Part shown: piece after piece, positions 8,441-14,551 of the stretch
Position numbering within the stretch: position 1 is the first letter of the stretch
Layout: each line of letters opens with the position of its first letter
DNA from: RUG472 sp045224495
GTDB taxonomy: Bacteria > Bacillota > Clostridia > Christensenellales > CAG-138
Assembly (NCBI GenBank): GCA_045224495.1
Contig: JBGVAK010000185.1
Span: forward strand, 1 to 19,941
Reading direction: 5' to 3'
Length of the DNA stretch: 19,941 nt
Notes under the pieces: generated by a model
What the model was told of the DNA's origin: nothing
Seen by the model: only the letters and a program-made list of their open reading frames with translations
Databases searched by the model: none
Position numbers and translations under genes: made by a program

Positions 8441-8476
8441 GACAGGGCATGCGCTCGTTGCGGCACATGCCCTGTC
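8441..8476 (-). promoter_or_regulatory. Intercistronic stem-loop between binding-protein and permease genes
   Basis: GACAGGGCATG (8441-8451) pairs perfectly with CATGCCCTGTC (8466-8476) around a 14-nt loop. It lies in the 92-nt gap after the binding-protein stop and ends 4 nt before the permease ATG. There is no T tract, so it is not a standard terminator. By analogy with other ABC importer operons it may protect the upstream binding-protein mRNA from 3' decay and reduce downstream translation. Confidence 0.75.
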
Positions 8477-8528
8477 TTGTTTCACATTACGTCGAACATG
8501 TGTTGGGGTCGGGAGAGATCCTTCAGGA

Positions 8529-10061
8529 TCAGTTCTCCTTCCACAGCTCATGCCAGGTGGCACGGTTGCCGAGGACAACGCCGTAGTCGCCGTGGAGCTT
8601 GGGGCTGGTGACGGCGGTGTTGTAGGTGATGGCCACGGTGTACAGGTCTACGGTCTCGTCGAAGAGGATGCGGACGGTCTCCTTGAGGTCCTTGACCAGG
8701 GTCTCGTTGTCGGCAGCGGTCTTGGCCGCGGCGATCAGTTCCTGGGTATCTTCACGATGGGTGAAGGTCTTGCCGCCGAAGAGGATGCCGGCCACCATGT
8801 TGGCGGACACCTGGGAGAACTGGCCGTTCTGCAGGCCCATCTGATGGAAGAGGATGCCCTCCCACTCGCCGAAGTAGTTCACGTAGTTGGCAGTCTCGAT
8901 GGCGTTGAGCTCCACCTTGATGCCCACAGCCTGGAGCTGGGCGCCGCAGATCTGAGCGAGCTGGCCCATGAAGTCGCCCACCTGGTAGTTGATCTTCAGG
9001 ACGTAGTTGCTGTCGTAGTTGGCTTCCTTCAGCAGCTCCTGGGCCTTGGCCATGTCATAGCCATAACCCACCACGGCATCGTTGTACTCAGCGCTGCCGG
9101 GAACGGCCCACTGGTTGGAGAAGGTGCCGTACTTGCCCTGCAGCAGGGCGTTGACGATGGTCTCCGCGTCGATGGCGTAGCAGATGGCCTGGCGAACCCG
9201 GACATCGGCCAGAGGCGTGTCGGCCTGGGTGTTGAAGCAGAAGGTGTAGGCAGTGGAGGGGATGGCGGCGAGGGTCACGTTGTAGCCCTTGGCAGCCAGG
9301 GCGTCGGCGGTGACGGCGTCACCGTTCAGGTTCATGACGTCCAGATCGCCCTTCTCGAGAGCGGCCTGCTGGGTAGCGGTGGAGCTGTAGATGATGAAGT
9401 TGACCGCATCCAGGTTGGGCTCGCCCTGCCAGTAGTTCTCGTACTTCTCGGTGTAGATGCCTACGCCGTGCTCCCACTTGGTCACCTTGAAGGCACCGGT
9501 GCCCGCGGGCAGCTCGTTGAAGCCGTCAGGACCCAGCTTCTCCACGGCGGTGGGGCTGCAGAGGAGGGTGGTACGGGTGAGGGCGTAGTTGAAGAGGGCG
9601 TTCCAGCTGTTGAGGTGGACCACCACGGTGAGGTCGTCGATGGCCTCAGCGCTCTCGTACTGGCCGAAGTAGGCGCCGGTCTGGGCACCGTTGGCCTTGT
9701 AGTAGTCCAGGTTCCAAACCACGGCCGCGGCGTCGCAGGGGGTGCCGTCGTGGAAGGTGATGCCCGGCTTCATCTTGATGGTGTAGGTCAGCTTCTCGGC
9801 GTCGCCCACGAAGGACTCGCAGAGGTAGGGCTGGGGAACACCAGCGGCGTCGAAGGCCAGCAGGGTCTCATAGATGGCGGGGGAGATGATGCCCTCGGTG
9901 GAGTTACGCATCAGCCAGCCCTGCAGGGTGGTGGGATCGTTGGGAATGGGGATGTTCAGGGTGCCGCCCTTGACGGGCTCCTCGGCAGAGGCGGTGTTGG
10001 CGAAGGCGAAGAGGCCCGCGACCATCACCAGGGCGATGAGCAGAGAGACGATCTTTTTCAT
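8529..10061 (-). CDS. Family 5 extracellular solute-binding protein (DppA/OppA-like)
   Basis: A 510-residue binding protein that captures the substrate outside the cell for the DppBCDF-type importer. The N-terminus is a classic signal peptide (MKKIVSLLIALVMVAGLFAF followed by ANTASA-EE) with a likely signal peptidase I site after ASA. The mature part starts GGTLNIPIPNDP, and the family block LTYTIKMKPGITFHDGTPCDA is clear, as are RVRQAICYAIDAE and the later YDMAKAQELLKEANYD. There is no lipobox cysteine, unusual for a binding protein in a single-membrane Bacillota cell. AGGAGGA lies about 8 nt before the ATG, the strongest ribosome binding site in the operon. Family 5 proteins bind peptides but also opines, heme, nickel and oligosaccharides, so the ligand is open; a uronate oligomer or conjugate would suit the neighbours. 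Confidence 0.95.
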   Translation of the reverse strand: MKKIVSLLIALVMVAGLFAFANTASAEEPVKGGTLNIPIPNDPTTLQGWLMRNSTEGIISPAIYETLLAFDAAGVPQPYLCESFVGDAEKLTYTIKMKPGITFHDGTPCDAAAVVWNLDYYKANGAQTGAYFGQYESAEAIDDLTVVVHLNSWNALFNYALTRTTLLCSPTAVEKLGPDGFNELPAGTGAFKVTKWEHGVGIYTEKYENYWQGEPNLDAVNFIIYSSTATQQAALEKGDLDVMNLNGDAVTADALAAKGYNVTLAAIPSTAYTFCFNTQADTPLADVRVRQAICYAIDAETIVNALLQGKYGTFSNQWAVPGSAEYNDAVVGYGYDMAKAQELLKEANYDSNYVLKINYQVGDFMGQLAQICGAQLQAVGIKVELNAIETANYVNYFGEWEGILFHQMGLQNGQFSQVSANMVAGILFGGKTFTHREDTQELIAAAKTAADNETLVKDLKETVRILFDETVDLYTVAITYNTAVTSPKLHGDYGVVLGNRATWHELWKEN

Positions 10062-10080
10062 GGTGTTTCCTCCTTTGTAT

Positions 10081-10115
10081 TTTGGGGTCTTCCCAAACTT
10101 TCCGGATCACTCCGG
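10081..10115 (-). promoter_or_regulatory. Two small hairpins in the leader of the binding-protein gene
   Basis: On the minus strand CCGGA, loop GTGA, TCCGG (10102-10115) is followed by TTTGGG, loop AAGAC, CCCAAA (10081-10097). They lie between the cyclase stop and the AGGAGGA site of the binding-protein gene. The first has a GNRA-type tetraloop. They may mark an RNA processing point or stabilise the 5' end of the binding-protein message; there is no T tract for termination. Confidence 0.4.
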
Positions 10116-10127
10116 TCGGTTCCTGAG

Positions 10128-10868
10128 TTACTTGGAGAACTCGCTGAGGCCCTCGATGGCGTAGACGCGGACGGGGCAGGAGTCCAGACCGATGATGGGC
10201 AGCGGCGCGTAGCTGATGAAGAAGGTGTCGGTCTTCAAGAGGTCCAGATTCTGCAGCACCTCCAGGAACAGGCAGTTCTGGGCCATGAGGATGTCGTGGA
10301 AGGGCTTCACGTTCTCGTTGGAATCCTCGATGGATACGCCGTCGCCGAAGCCCACGCACTGGGCGCCCCGGGCGGCCAGCCACTTGGCGGAATCTTCGCC
10401 GATGAGCAGCCGATGGTCGTCGGGCCCGTTGGTGGCGGGGGTGAAGGGCGGGAACTTGTGGGGGCTGTCCAAAATGACCGTGTCGCCGGGCTGCATCCGA
10501 TCGCCGATGGCCTTCTCGAGGTCAGCGCCGGTGATCTGATGTTTCTCGGGCAAGTCCAGCACCGCGTAGATGCAGCGGCCCAGGAAGTTGGTCAGCGGCA
10601 GCTCCGCCACGCTGGGCCAGTCCTCGCTGTGGTGGTAGGGGCACTCGCAGTGGGTGCCGAGATGGCTGGTGAGGTCCATGATGGTGTGGAAATCAGGGAT
10701 GGAACCGCCGGTGTTGAACCGCCAGAGGCGGCAGCGGCGGCTCTCCGTGTTGGGGTCCAGGACCTTGGTGAGGTCCACGATGTGCAGGTTGCCCAGGGTG
10801 AATTCCTTGGGGGGCATCACCTCAGGCCGACGGGCGGGATTTCCAGCAGTCCAGTTGTAGTCAGACAT
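10128..10868 (-). CDS. Cyclase family protein (KynB-like metal-dependent hydrolase)
   Basis: A 246-residue member of the PF04199 cyclase fold, whose studied members (arylformamidase KynB, isatin hydrolase) use two divalent metals to open amide or lactone bonds. The metal motif HxGTHxDxPxH appears here as H69-LGT-H73-C-E75-C-P-Y-H79: the usual Asp is Glu and two cysteines flank it. Further blocks match the family: DLTKVLDPNTE near residue 32, HDILMAQNCLFLEVLQNLDLL (with the downstream Glu) and the closing GLDSCPVRVYAI. The start at 10868 has AAGGAGAG 8-9 nt upstream; an upstream in-frame start (10946) would overlap the previous gene and adds unrelated sequence. It follows the dehydrogenase gene by 49 nt in the same operon. 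A role in opening a lactone or cleaving an amide conjugate is inference. Confidence 0.9.
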   Translation of the reverse strand: MSDYNWTAGNPARRPEVMPPKEFTLGNLHIVDLTKVLDPNTESRRCRLWRFNTGGSIPDFHTIMDLTSHLGTHCECPYHHSEDWPSVAELPLTNFLGRCIYAVLDLPEKHQITGADLEKAIGDRMQPGDTVILDSPHKFPPFTPATNGPDDHRLLIGEDSAKWLAARGAQCVGFGDGVSIEDSNENVKPFHDILMAQNCLFLEVLQNLDLLKTDTFFISYAPLPIIGLDSCPVRVYAIEGLSEFSK

Positions 10869-10917
10869 GGCAAACTCTCCTTTATAATAATGTAGTGAAT
10901 ATTCCCTATGGACAAAA

Positions 10918-11838
10918 TCAGCCCCGGGGCCGACGCTCCAGGGCATGGATGAGGGATACGATGGTTTCGTGGACGGGCACGGGGATGTTCAAGCCCCGGG
11001 CGGCTTCGACGACGCTGCCGCTGATGGTGTCCACCTCGGTCCGGCGGCCGTCCCGCACGTCGGCGTAGATGGAGGTGTAGCCGTTGGGCGCGTTCTTGCA
11101 GACGGTCTCCACGCCCGCGATGACCTCCGCCTCGTCGAACTTCGCGAAGCCCTCGGCGTTAGCTACGGCCACGGCCTCCTTGCAGAGCTTGATCATGAGC
11201 TCGTGGGCGGCGGGGTCGGAATAGATATAGCCCAGGGGGACCTGGAGGACGGCGGTAAGGGAGCTGGCTGCGGTGTTGGTGAAGAGCTTGGTCCAGATCT
11301 GCTTCTTCACCTCGTTGCTGGTGACGCACTCGAAGCCGCAGGCGGTGAGGGTGTCGGCGATGGGCTGCAGCACCTCGCTGCCGCCGCCGGGCAAACCGAT
11401 GCTGGATTTGCCGGAGCCGCCGTGGTTCACATGGCCGTTCTCGATGACGGAGCTGTTGTGCTGGGTGGAGCCGATGACGACGTGCCGTTCGTCGGTGAAC
11501 TGCATGAGCTTCGCTTCATGGCCCGCGCCGTTCTGCAGCGTCATGATGTAGGTATCAGGTCCGATGAGGCTGCGGTTATTGGAGAGGGCGTCCACGGTGA
11601 ACATGGCCTTGACGAAGACGATGACCAGGTCCATGGGCCCGAGATCGTCGGTCTTGGAGACGGCGTTGGGGAAGTAGCGGCCTTCCGTGCCGTCCTTCTC
11701 CCGGATGCGGACCCCGTTTTCGCGGATGAACTTCACCCGATCCTCGTTGACCTCCACCAGATACACTTCGTTCTTCTGAGACAGATACCCTCCGAAGAGC
11801 ATCCCCATGGCGCCTGCGCCCAATACCGCGATCTTCAT
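10918..11838 (-). CDS. Ketopantoate reductase family (ApbA/PanE-like) dehydrogenase
   Basis: A 306-residue NAD(P)-dependent 2-hydroxyacid/2-ketoacid oxidoreductase. The Rossmann motif is GAGAMG at 7-12, LQNG lies at 101-104, and the catalytic residues of the family are kept: K184 and N188 in IWTKLFTN, and E268 in DVRDGRRTEVD. The start at 11838 has AGGAGG 5-6 nt upstream; the extension to 11886 would run across the operator and is rejected. It is the first gene of the ten-gene operon, directly behind a strong promoter with an overlapping LacI-type operator. True PanE makes pantoate, but a substrate-inducible catabolic setting suggests a paralogue acting on another 2-keto or 2-hydroxy acid. 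The exact substrate cannot be read from sequence. Confidence 0.93.
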   Translation of the reverse strand: MKIAVLGAGAMGMLFGGYLSQKNEVYLVEVNEDRVKFIRENGVRIREKDGTEGRYFPNAVSKTDDLGPMDLVIVFVKAMFTVDALSNNRSLIGPDTYIMTLQNGAGHEAKLMQFTDERHVVIGSTQHNSSVIENGHVNHGGSGKSSIGLPGGGSEVLQPIADTLTACGFECVTSNEVKKQIWTKLFTNTAASSLTAVLQVPLGYIYSDPAAHELMIKLCKEAVAVANAEGFAKFDEAEVIAGVETVCKNAPNGYTSIYADVRDGRRTEVDTISGSVVEAARGLNIPVPVHETIVSLIHALERRPRG

Positions 11839-11880
11839 ATGGCCTCCTGACGGGTCGATGTGGAATAATTGAACGGAAAA

Positions 11881-11898
11881 GTGCAATCGCTTGCAACT
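11881..11898. promoter_or_regulatory. LacI-family operator O1
   Basis: The near-palindrome TGCAATCGCTTGCA (11882-11895), centred on CG, lies across the expected transcription start of the dehydrogenase/importer operon. Its half-site CTTGCAAC matches those of sites O2 and O3. Binding there would block initiation. The regulator is inferred to be the LacI-family protein at 14548-15573. Confidence 0.75.
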
Positions 11899-11900
11899 AC

Positions 11901-11929
11901 ATTATAAGGGAGGATACCCGACTTTGCAA
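11901..11929 (-). promoter_or_regulatory. Sigma-A promoter of the dehydrogenase/importer operon
   Basis: On the minus strand a -35 box TTGCAA (11924-11929) and a perfect -10 box TATAAT (11901-11906) are separated by 17 bp. Expected initiation is near 11894, inside operator O1, about 55 nt before the first start codon. Confidence 0.8.
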
Positions 11930-12008
11930 CTGTTTTTTCACAATTCGTTCATGAAAGCGGGCGATACGGCGGCAGAGCGCGGCTCCTTCCAAAAAGTGGG
12001 AAAGGGTC

Positions 12009-12037
12009 TTGCTTTTTGCCCGGGGCCATGATAACAT
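12009..12037 (+). promoter_or_regulatory. Sigma-A promoter of the paired lyase-like genes
   Basis: TTGCTT (12009-12014) and TAACAT (12032-12037) are spaced by 17 bp. Initiation near 12044 gives a leader of about 87 nt with operator O2 just downstream of the start point. The promoter is divergent from that of the dehydrogenase operon, with the two -10 boxes about 125 bp apart. Confidence 0.6.
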
Positions 12038-12047
12038 GGTCTCGTCG

Positions 12048-12065
12048 GTTGATATCGATTGCAAC
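12048..12065. promoter_or_regulatory. LacI-family operator O2
   Basis: GTTGATATCGATTGCAAC is an 18-bp CG-centred near-palindrome with two mismatched pairs. Its right half ATTGCAAC is the best half-site of the set, and ATCGATTGCA is identical to ten bases of O4. It sits just downstream of the predicted transcription start of the lyase pair. Its centre is 168 bp from that of O1. Confidence 0.7.
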
Positions 12066-12130
12066 TCTTTTTTCCGTCGTCAGCACACACCTTTACCGAA
12101 CAAAAAAGCAGCAGGGGGAAGAATCGTATT

Positions 12131-13054
12131 ATGAGCATCGCGACCTTACGTTCAGTTTTAGCCCAGGGCCAGCAGTTCGCGCCGGATACCTGGGACGGCA
12201 TCTCCACCCGGGCAGCGGAGAAGATGGGCTGTACCCTGGCCCGCTTCAGCGCCCGCGCCCTGGCCCACGCGGTCCGGGGCATCCCCGACGAGGGGGTCCT
12301 GGGCGTGGCGGAGATGGTTTGGATGGTTTCCCGGGTGGTGGAGGACAACTGTTCCATCCCCCTGATCATCGACGTGCGCAGCGGCTTCTCCGACAATCTG
12401 CGCATCCTGCCCTACGACCTCGAACGGATCGTGAAGGCGGGAGCCGCGGCCATGCTCCTGGACGATCGGGCCTACGGCTGTGGGTCCGACTCGCCGGAAC
12501 TCACCCTGGTCTCCCGGGACGTGTTTGCCCGGAAGGTGGCTATCGCCAAGCGGGCCGCCGAGAACACGGACTGCATGATCCTGGCTCGGTCCTTCGCGCC
12601 GGATCCTGAGGAGGCCGTGGCCCGCTGCAGGCTGGCCCAAGAGGCCGGCGCCGAGATCGTGGGCGCGGCCTATGCTCACACCGCGGCGGACGCCAGGGCT
12701 TTCGCGGCGGCGGTGCCCGGGGAGAAGATCTGGAACGATCTCACCGTGGTGGAGGGGAAGCCTGAGATCACGGCGGAGGAACTGAAGGACCTGGGCTACG
12801 GCCTGGTGTTCATGACCTTTATGGAGCAGGCTGCCTGGTTCGGGGATATGGACTTCGGCATCCGCAACTACCAGAACGGCAACACCATGTACGCAGACCT
12901 CCACGACTTCGACGGGTACCTCCGGGATGAACAGGGCAATCTGGTGGACTACCACGTGATCTTCAGCTATTGGAAGAAGTGGATGCCCATGGAGAAGAAG
13001 TTCCAGGACCTGAGCGCCCTGGGCGAGCGGGCCTATCAGTTCAAGCGGGACTAA
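12131..13054 (+). CDS. PEP mutase/isocitrate lyase superfamily protein with degraded metal site
   Basis: A 307-residue TIM-barrel protein of the PEP mutase/isocitrate lyase superfamily, whose members make or break C-C or C-P bonds next to a 2-keto acid using Mg2+. The family frame is clear: SIPLIIDVRSGFSDN, IVKAGAAAMLLDD, MILARSFAPDPEEAVARC and a C-terminal KPEITAEELKDLGYGLVFMT. The metal motif DxDxG of active members reads D81-V-R83-S-G85 here, the usual ED pair reads DD, the SGG loop near residue 40 is missing, and no KKCGH lyase loop is seen. It may be a non-catalytic or altered partner of the paralogue encoded 13 nt downstream. The ATG at 12131 follows AGGGGGAAG by about 12 nt; an in-frame ATG at 12059 overlaps operator O2 and is rejected. 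Confidence 0.88.
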   Translation: MSIATLRSVLAQGQQFAPDTWDGISTRAAEKMGCTLARFSARALAHAVRGIPDEGVLGVAEMVWMVSRVVEDNCSIPLIIDVRSGFSDNLRILPYDLERIVKAGAAAMLLDDRAYGCGSDSPELTLVSRDVFARKVAIAKRAAENTDCMILARSFAPDPEEAVARCRLAQEAGAEIVGAAYAHTAADARAFAAAVPGEKIWNDLTVVEGKPEITAEELKDLGYGLVFMTFMEQAAWFGDMDFGIRNYQNGNTMYADLHDFDGYLRDEQGNLVDYHVIFSYWKKWMPMEKKFQDLSALGERAYQFKRD

Positions 13055-13067
13055 GGGAGGTGCCATC

Positions 13068-13970
13068 ATGAAGAAGAAAATCACAGCCAAGGAGCTTTTT
13101 GAAAGCGGCGAGCAGATCTTCGCCCCCTGCGTATACGACTGCATGAGCGCCCGGGCCGCCCAAAACAGCGGCTATAAGTGCCTCATGCTCTCCGGCGGCG
13201 CCATCGCCTACAGCATGGACGGTCAGCCCGACATGGCCTTCGGCACCCTGGACGAGGTGATCACCGTGGTGGAGGCCATCACCAACGCCGTGGACATCCC
13301 CCTGATCGCCGATTTCGACGACGGGTACGCCGAGAGCCCCGCGGTCATCTATCGGAACGTGAAACGGCTCATCCGGGCCGGCGCCGCGGGCTTCACCCTG
13401 GAGGACGCCACCGGCATCCGGGGTTTCGAGCGCATGGAGTACTACATGGCGAATCCCCAGGAGGTGAATCCGGGCCGGGTGCACCCCGAGACCGTCATCA
13501 TCTCCCGGGAGGCCTGGCTTAGCCGCATCAAGGCGGCCCTGGCGGCCTGCGAGGGCACCGACTGCATCTGCATCGCCCGGACCCACGCCAAGGGCGCCTA
13601 CGGGGAGGAGGAGGCCCTGCTCAGGTGCCAGCTGGCTCGGGAGCTGGGGGCGCCCATGACCATGCTGGGCGGGACCAGGGTCCTGGCGGACGGCATCAAG
13701 CAGAACGAGGTGGACAAGGGCTGGAAGATGTGGCCCGACGTGACGCTGATCGACGGCAAGCCCGCCGTGGAGCTGGAGGACGTGAAGAAGCTGGGCTACA
13801 ACTTCGTCACCATGCACGTGTTCGAGAAGTCGGCCCTGTACGGCATGATCAAGTACGCCCGGGAGGACTGGACCAATAAGGATACCGTCTTCACCAACAC
13901 CTTCGACATGGGCGGTCTGCTGACGCTGGATCAGCTCAAGGCCATCATGAGCATGAAGAGAGAGTTTTAA
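13068..13970 (+). CDS. PEP mutase/isocitrate lyase superfamily lyase, intact metal site
   Basis: A 300-residue protein of the same superfamily and a clear paralogue of the preceding gene product; both share the IPL-I-D, AGAA, ARC-LA-E and LGY-F-TM layout. Here the substrate and metal motifs are present: LSGGAIAYSMDGQPDMAFG (about 41-59), the Mg2+ motif D82-F-D84-D-G86 and LEDATG. The KKCGH loop of isocitrate and methylisocitrate lyases is absent, so it is closer to oxaloacetate decarboxylase, dimethylmalate lyase or PEP mutase-like members. GGGAGGTG lies 6-7 nt before the ATG. The gene follows its paralogue by 13 nt in a two-gene operon and is followed by repeat copy C. A retro-aldol type cleavage of a 2-keto acid is the best guess; the substrate is unknown. 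Confidence 0.9.
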   Translation: MKKKITAKELFESGEQIFAPCVYDCMSARAAQNSGYKCLMLSGGAIAYSMDGQPDMAFGTLDEVITVVEAITNAVDIPLIADFDDGYAESPAVIYRNVKRLIRAGAAGFTLEDATGIRGFERMEYYMANPQEVNPGRVHPETVIISREAWLSRIKAALAACEGTDCICIARTHAKGAYGEEEALLRCQLARELGAPMTMLGGTRVLADGIKQNEVDKGWKMWPDVTLIDGKPAVELEDVKKLGYNFVTMHVFEKSALYGMIKYAREDWTNKDTVFTNTFDMGGLLTLDQLKAIMSMKREF

Positions 13971-13987
13971 AGGAAGTATTGAAAGCT

Positions 13988-14125
13988 TGTTCCCTTTTCT
14001 TGGAAGAAAAGGGAACACCAAAAGAACTTAAGAAGGAGTATTGCTCTTCCTGCGAAAGCTGTACTCCTTCTTGCATTTCTCTTTTTCCGCCGCTTTTTCT
14101 CTTTAGCCTAAAGAGAAAAAGCGGC
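13988..14125 (-). repeat. Three-hairpin composite repeat, copy C
   Basis: Read on the minus strand from the cupin stop, HP1 has a 17-bp stem (14109-14125 with 14089-14105). The central hairpin pairs 14062-14072 with 14030-14040. HP3 has a 14-bp stem (14004-14017 with 13988-14001). HP1 starts exactly 13 nt after the cupin stop, the same distance as copy A from the uxaC stop. Outer stem bases (GCCGC/GCGGC and GTTCCC/GGGAAC) differ from the other copies but remain paired. Confidence 0.85.
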
Positions 14126-14138
14126 AAAAGATAATTCT

Positions 14139-14489
14139 TTATTCGTACAAGATCAGTGCGATCAGCTCCAGGGGCTCGTCGCCGATGCACATGACCCCGT
14201 GGCCGGTGCCGGCGGGGCAGAAGGTCACGTCGCCCGCCTCGATGGTGGTGACGGTGCCGTTGTCGTTGTACTCGCCCTTGCCGCTGACGACGTAGTAGAT
14301 CTCGCTGTCGCCGGTATGGACGTGGAAGCCGATGCCGTTGCCGGGGAGGACGGTGGTATGGGCGAAGACCCGGCCCTTGCCGTTGAGCTCCTCGGGCTCG
14401 TTGATCAGGTTCCGGACGGTGATGAACCCGGGGGCGCCGAACTTGCGCTGGGGCTTGTCGACGATGCGTTCGCTGCTTCTGCGGATCAT
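14139..14489 (-). CDS. Small single-domain cupin protein
   Basis: A 116-residue cupin with both conserved motifs: PGNGIGFHVHTGDSEIYYVVSGKG supplies metal ligands H56, H58 and E63, and GDVTFCPAGTGHGV supplies H97. Cupins of this size act as isomerases, epimerases, dioxygenases or sugar-acid binding proteins; nothing here fixes the reaction. Two close ATGs exist. AAGGAG lies only 3 nt before the ATG at 14495 but 9 nt before the one at 14489, so I favour 14489. The gene has its own near-consensus promoter and a LacI-type half operator, so it is probably induced with the other genes. Pectin and uronate clusters often carry cupins (for example KdgF, which opens unsaturated uronate rings), making that a plausible but unproven role. 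Confidence 0.9.
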   Translation of the reverse strand: MIRRSSERIVDKPQRKFGAPGFITVRNLINEPEELNGKGRVFAHTTVLPGNGIGFHVHTGDSEIYYVVSGKGEYNDNGTVTTIEAGDVTFCPAGTGHGVMCIGDEPLELIALILYE

Positions 14490-14502
14490 GTGCATGTTCT
14501 CC

Positions 14503-14520
14503 TTTGCGATCGATTTTTTG
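14503..14520. promoter_or_regulatory. Probable LacI-family operator O5
   Basis: Centred on CG at 14511-14512, the left half TTTGCGAT matches the reference half-site GTTGCAAT at six of eight positions; the right half is poor. On the minus strand it reads ATCGATCGCA, one base different from ATCGATTGCA shared by O2 and O4. It lies just downstream of the cupin promoter and touches the ribosome binding site. Confidence 0.5.
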
Positions 14521-14521
14521 C

Positions 14522-14551
14522 AGTATATCCGGGAGGGGTCCCGGCTGTCAA
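14522..14551 (-). promoter_or_regulatory. Sigma-A promoter of the cupin gene
   Basis: A consensus -35 TTGACA (14546-14551) and -10 TATACT (14522-14527) on the minus strand are separated by 18 bp. The -35 box overlaps the stop codon of the lacI-type gene (14548-14550), so the cupin gene has its own promoter directly at the end of the regulator gene. Confidence 0.78.

Noticed and set aside
8550..10895. 781-codon open frame on the plus strand across the binding-protein and cyclase genes
   Set aside because: It is antisense to two firmly recognised genes, has no family-like sequence and reflects the high GC content at third positions. The same applies to the long antisense frames at 15720-17237, 12158-13144, 13041-14021 and 17550-18716.
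10869..10946. Upstream start for the cyclase-family gene
   Set aside because: It would overlap the 3' end of the dehydrogenase gene and lacks a ribosome binding site, while the ATG at 10868 has AAGGAGAG at good spacing.
11839..11886. Upstream start for the dehydrogenase gene
   Set aside because: The extension lies across operator O1 and the predicted start of transcription. MKIAVLGAGAMG with AGGAGG upstream is the natural N-terminus.
12059..12130. Upstream start for the first lyase-like gene
   Set aside because: The ATG overlaps operator O2 and the extra 24 residues do not look like family sequence.
13068..13970. Assignment as isocitrate lyase or methylisocitrate lyase (AceA/PrpB)
   Set aside because: The KKCGH-type catalytic loop of those lyases is not present in either paralogue, so only a superfamily-level call is supported.
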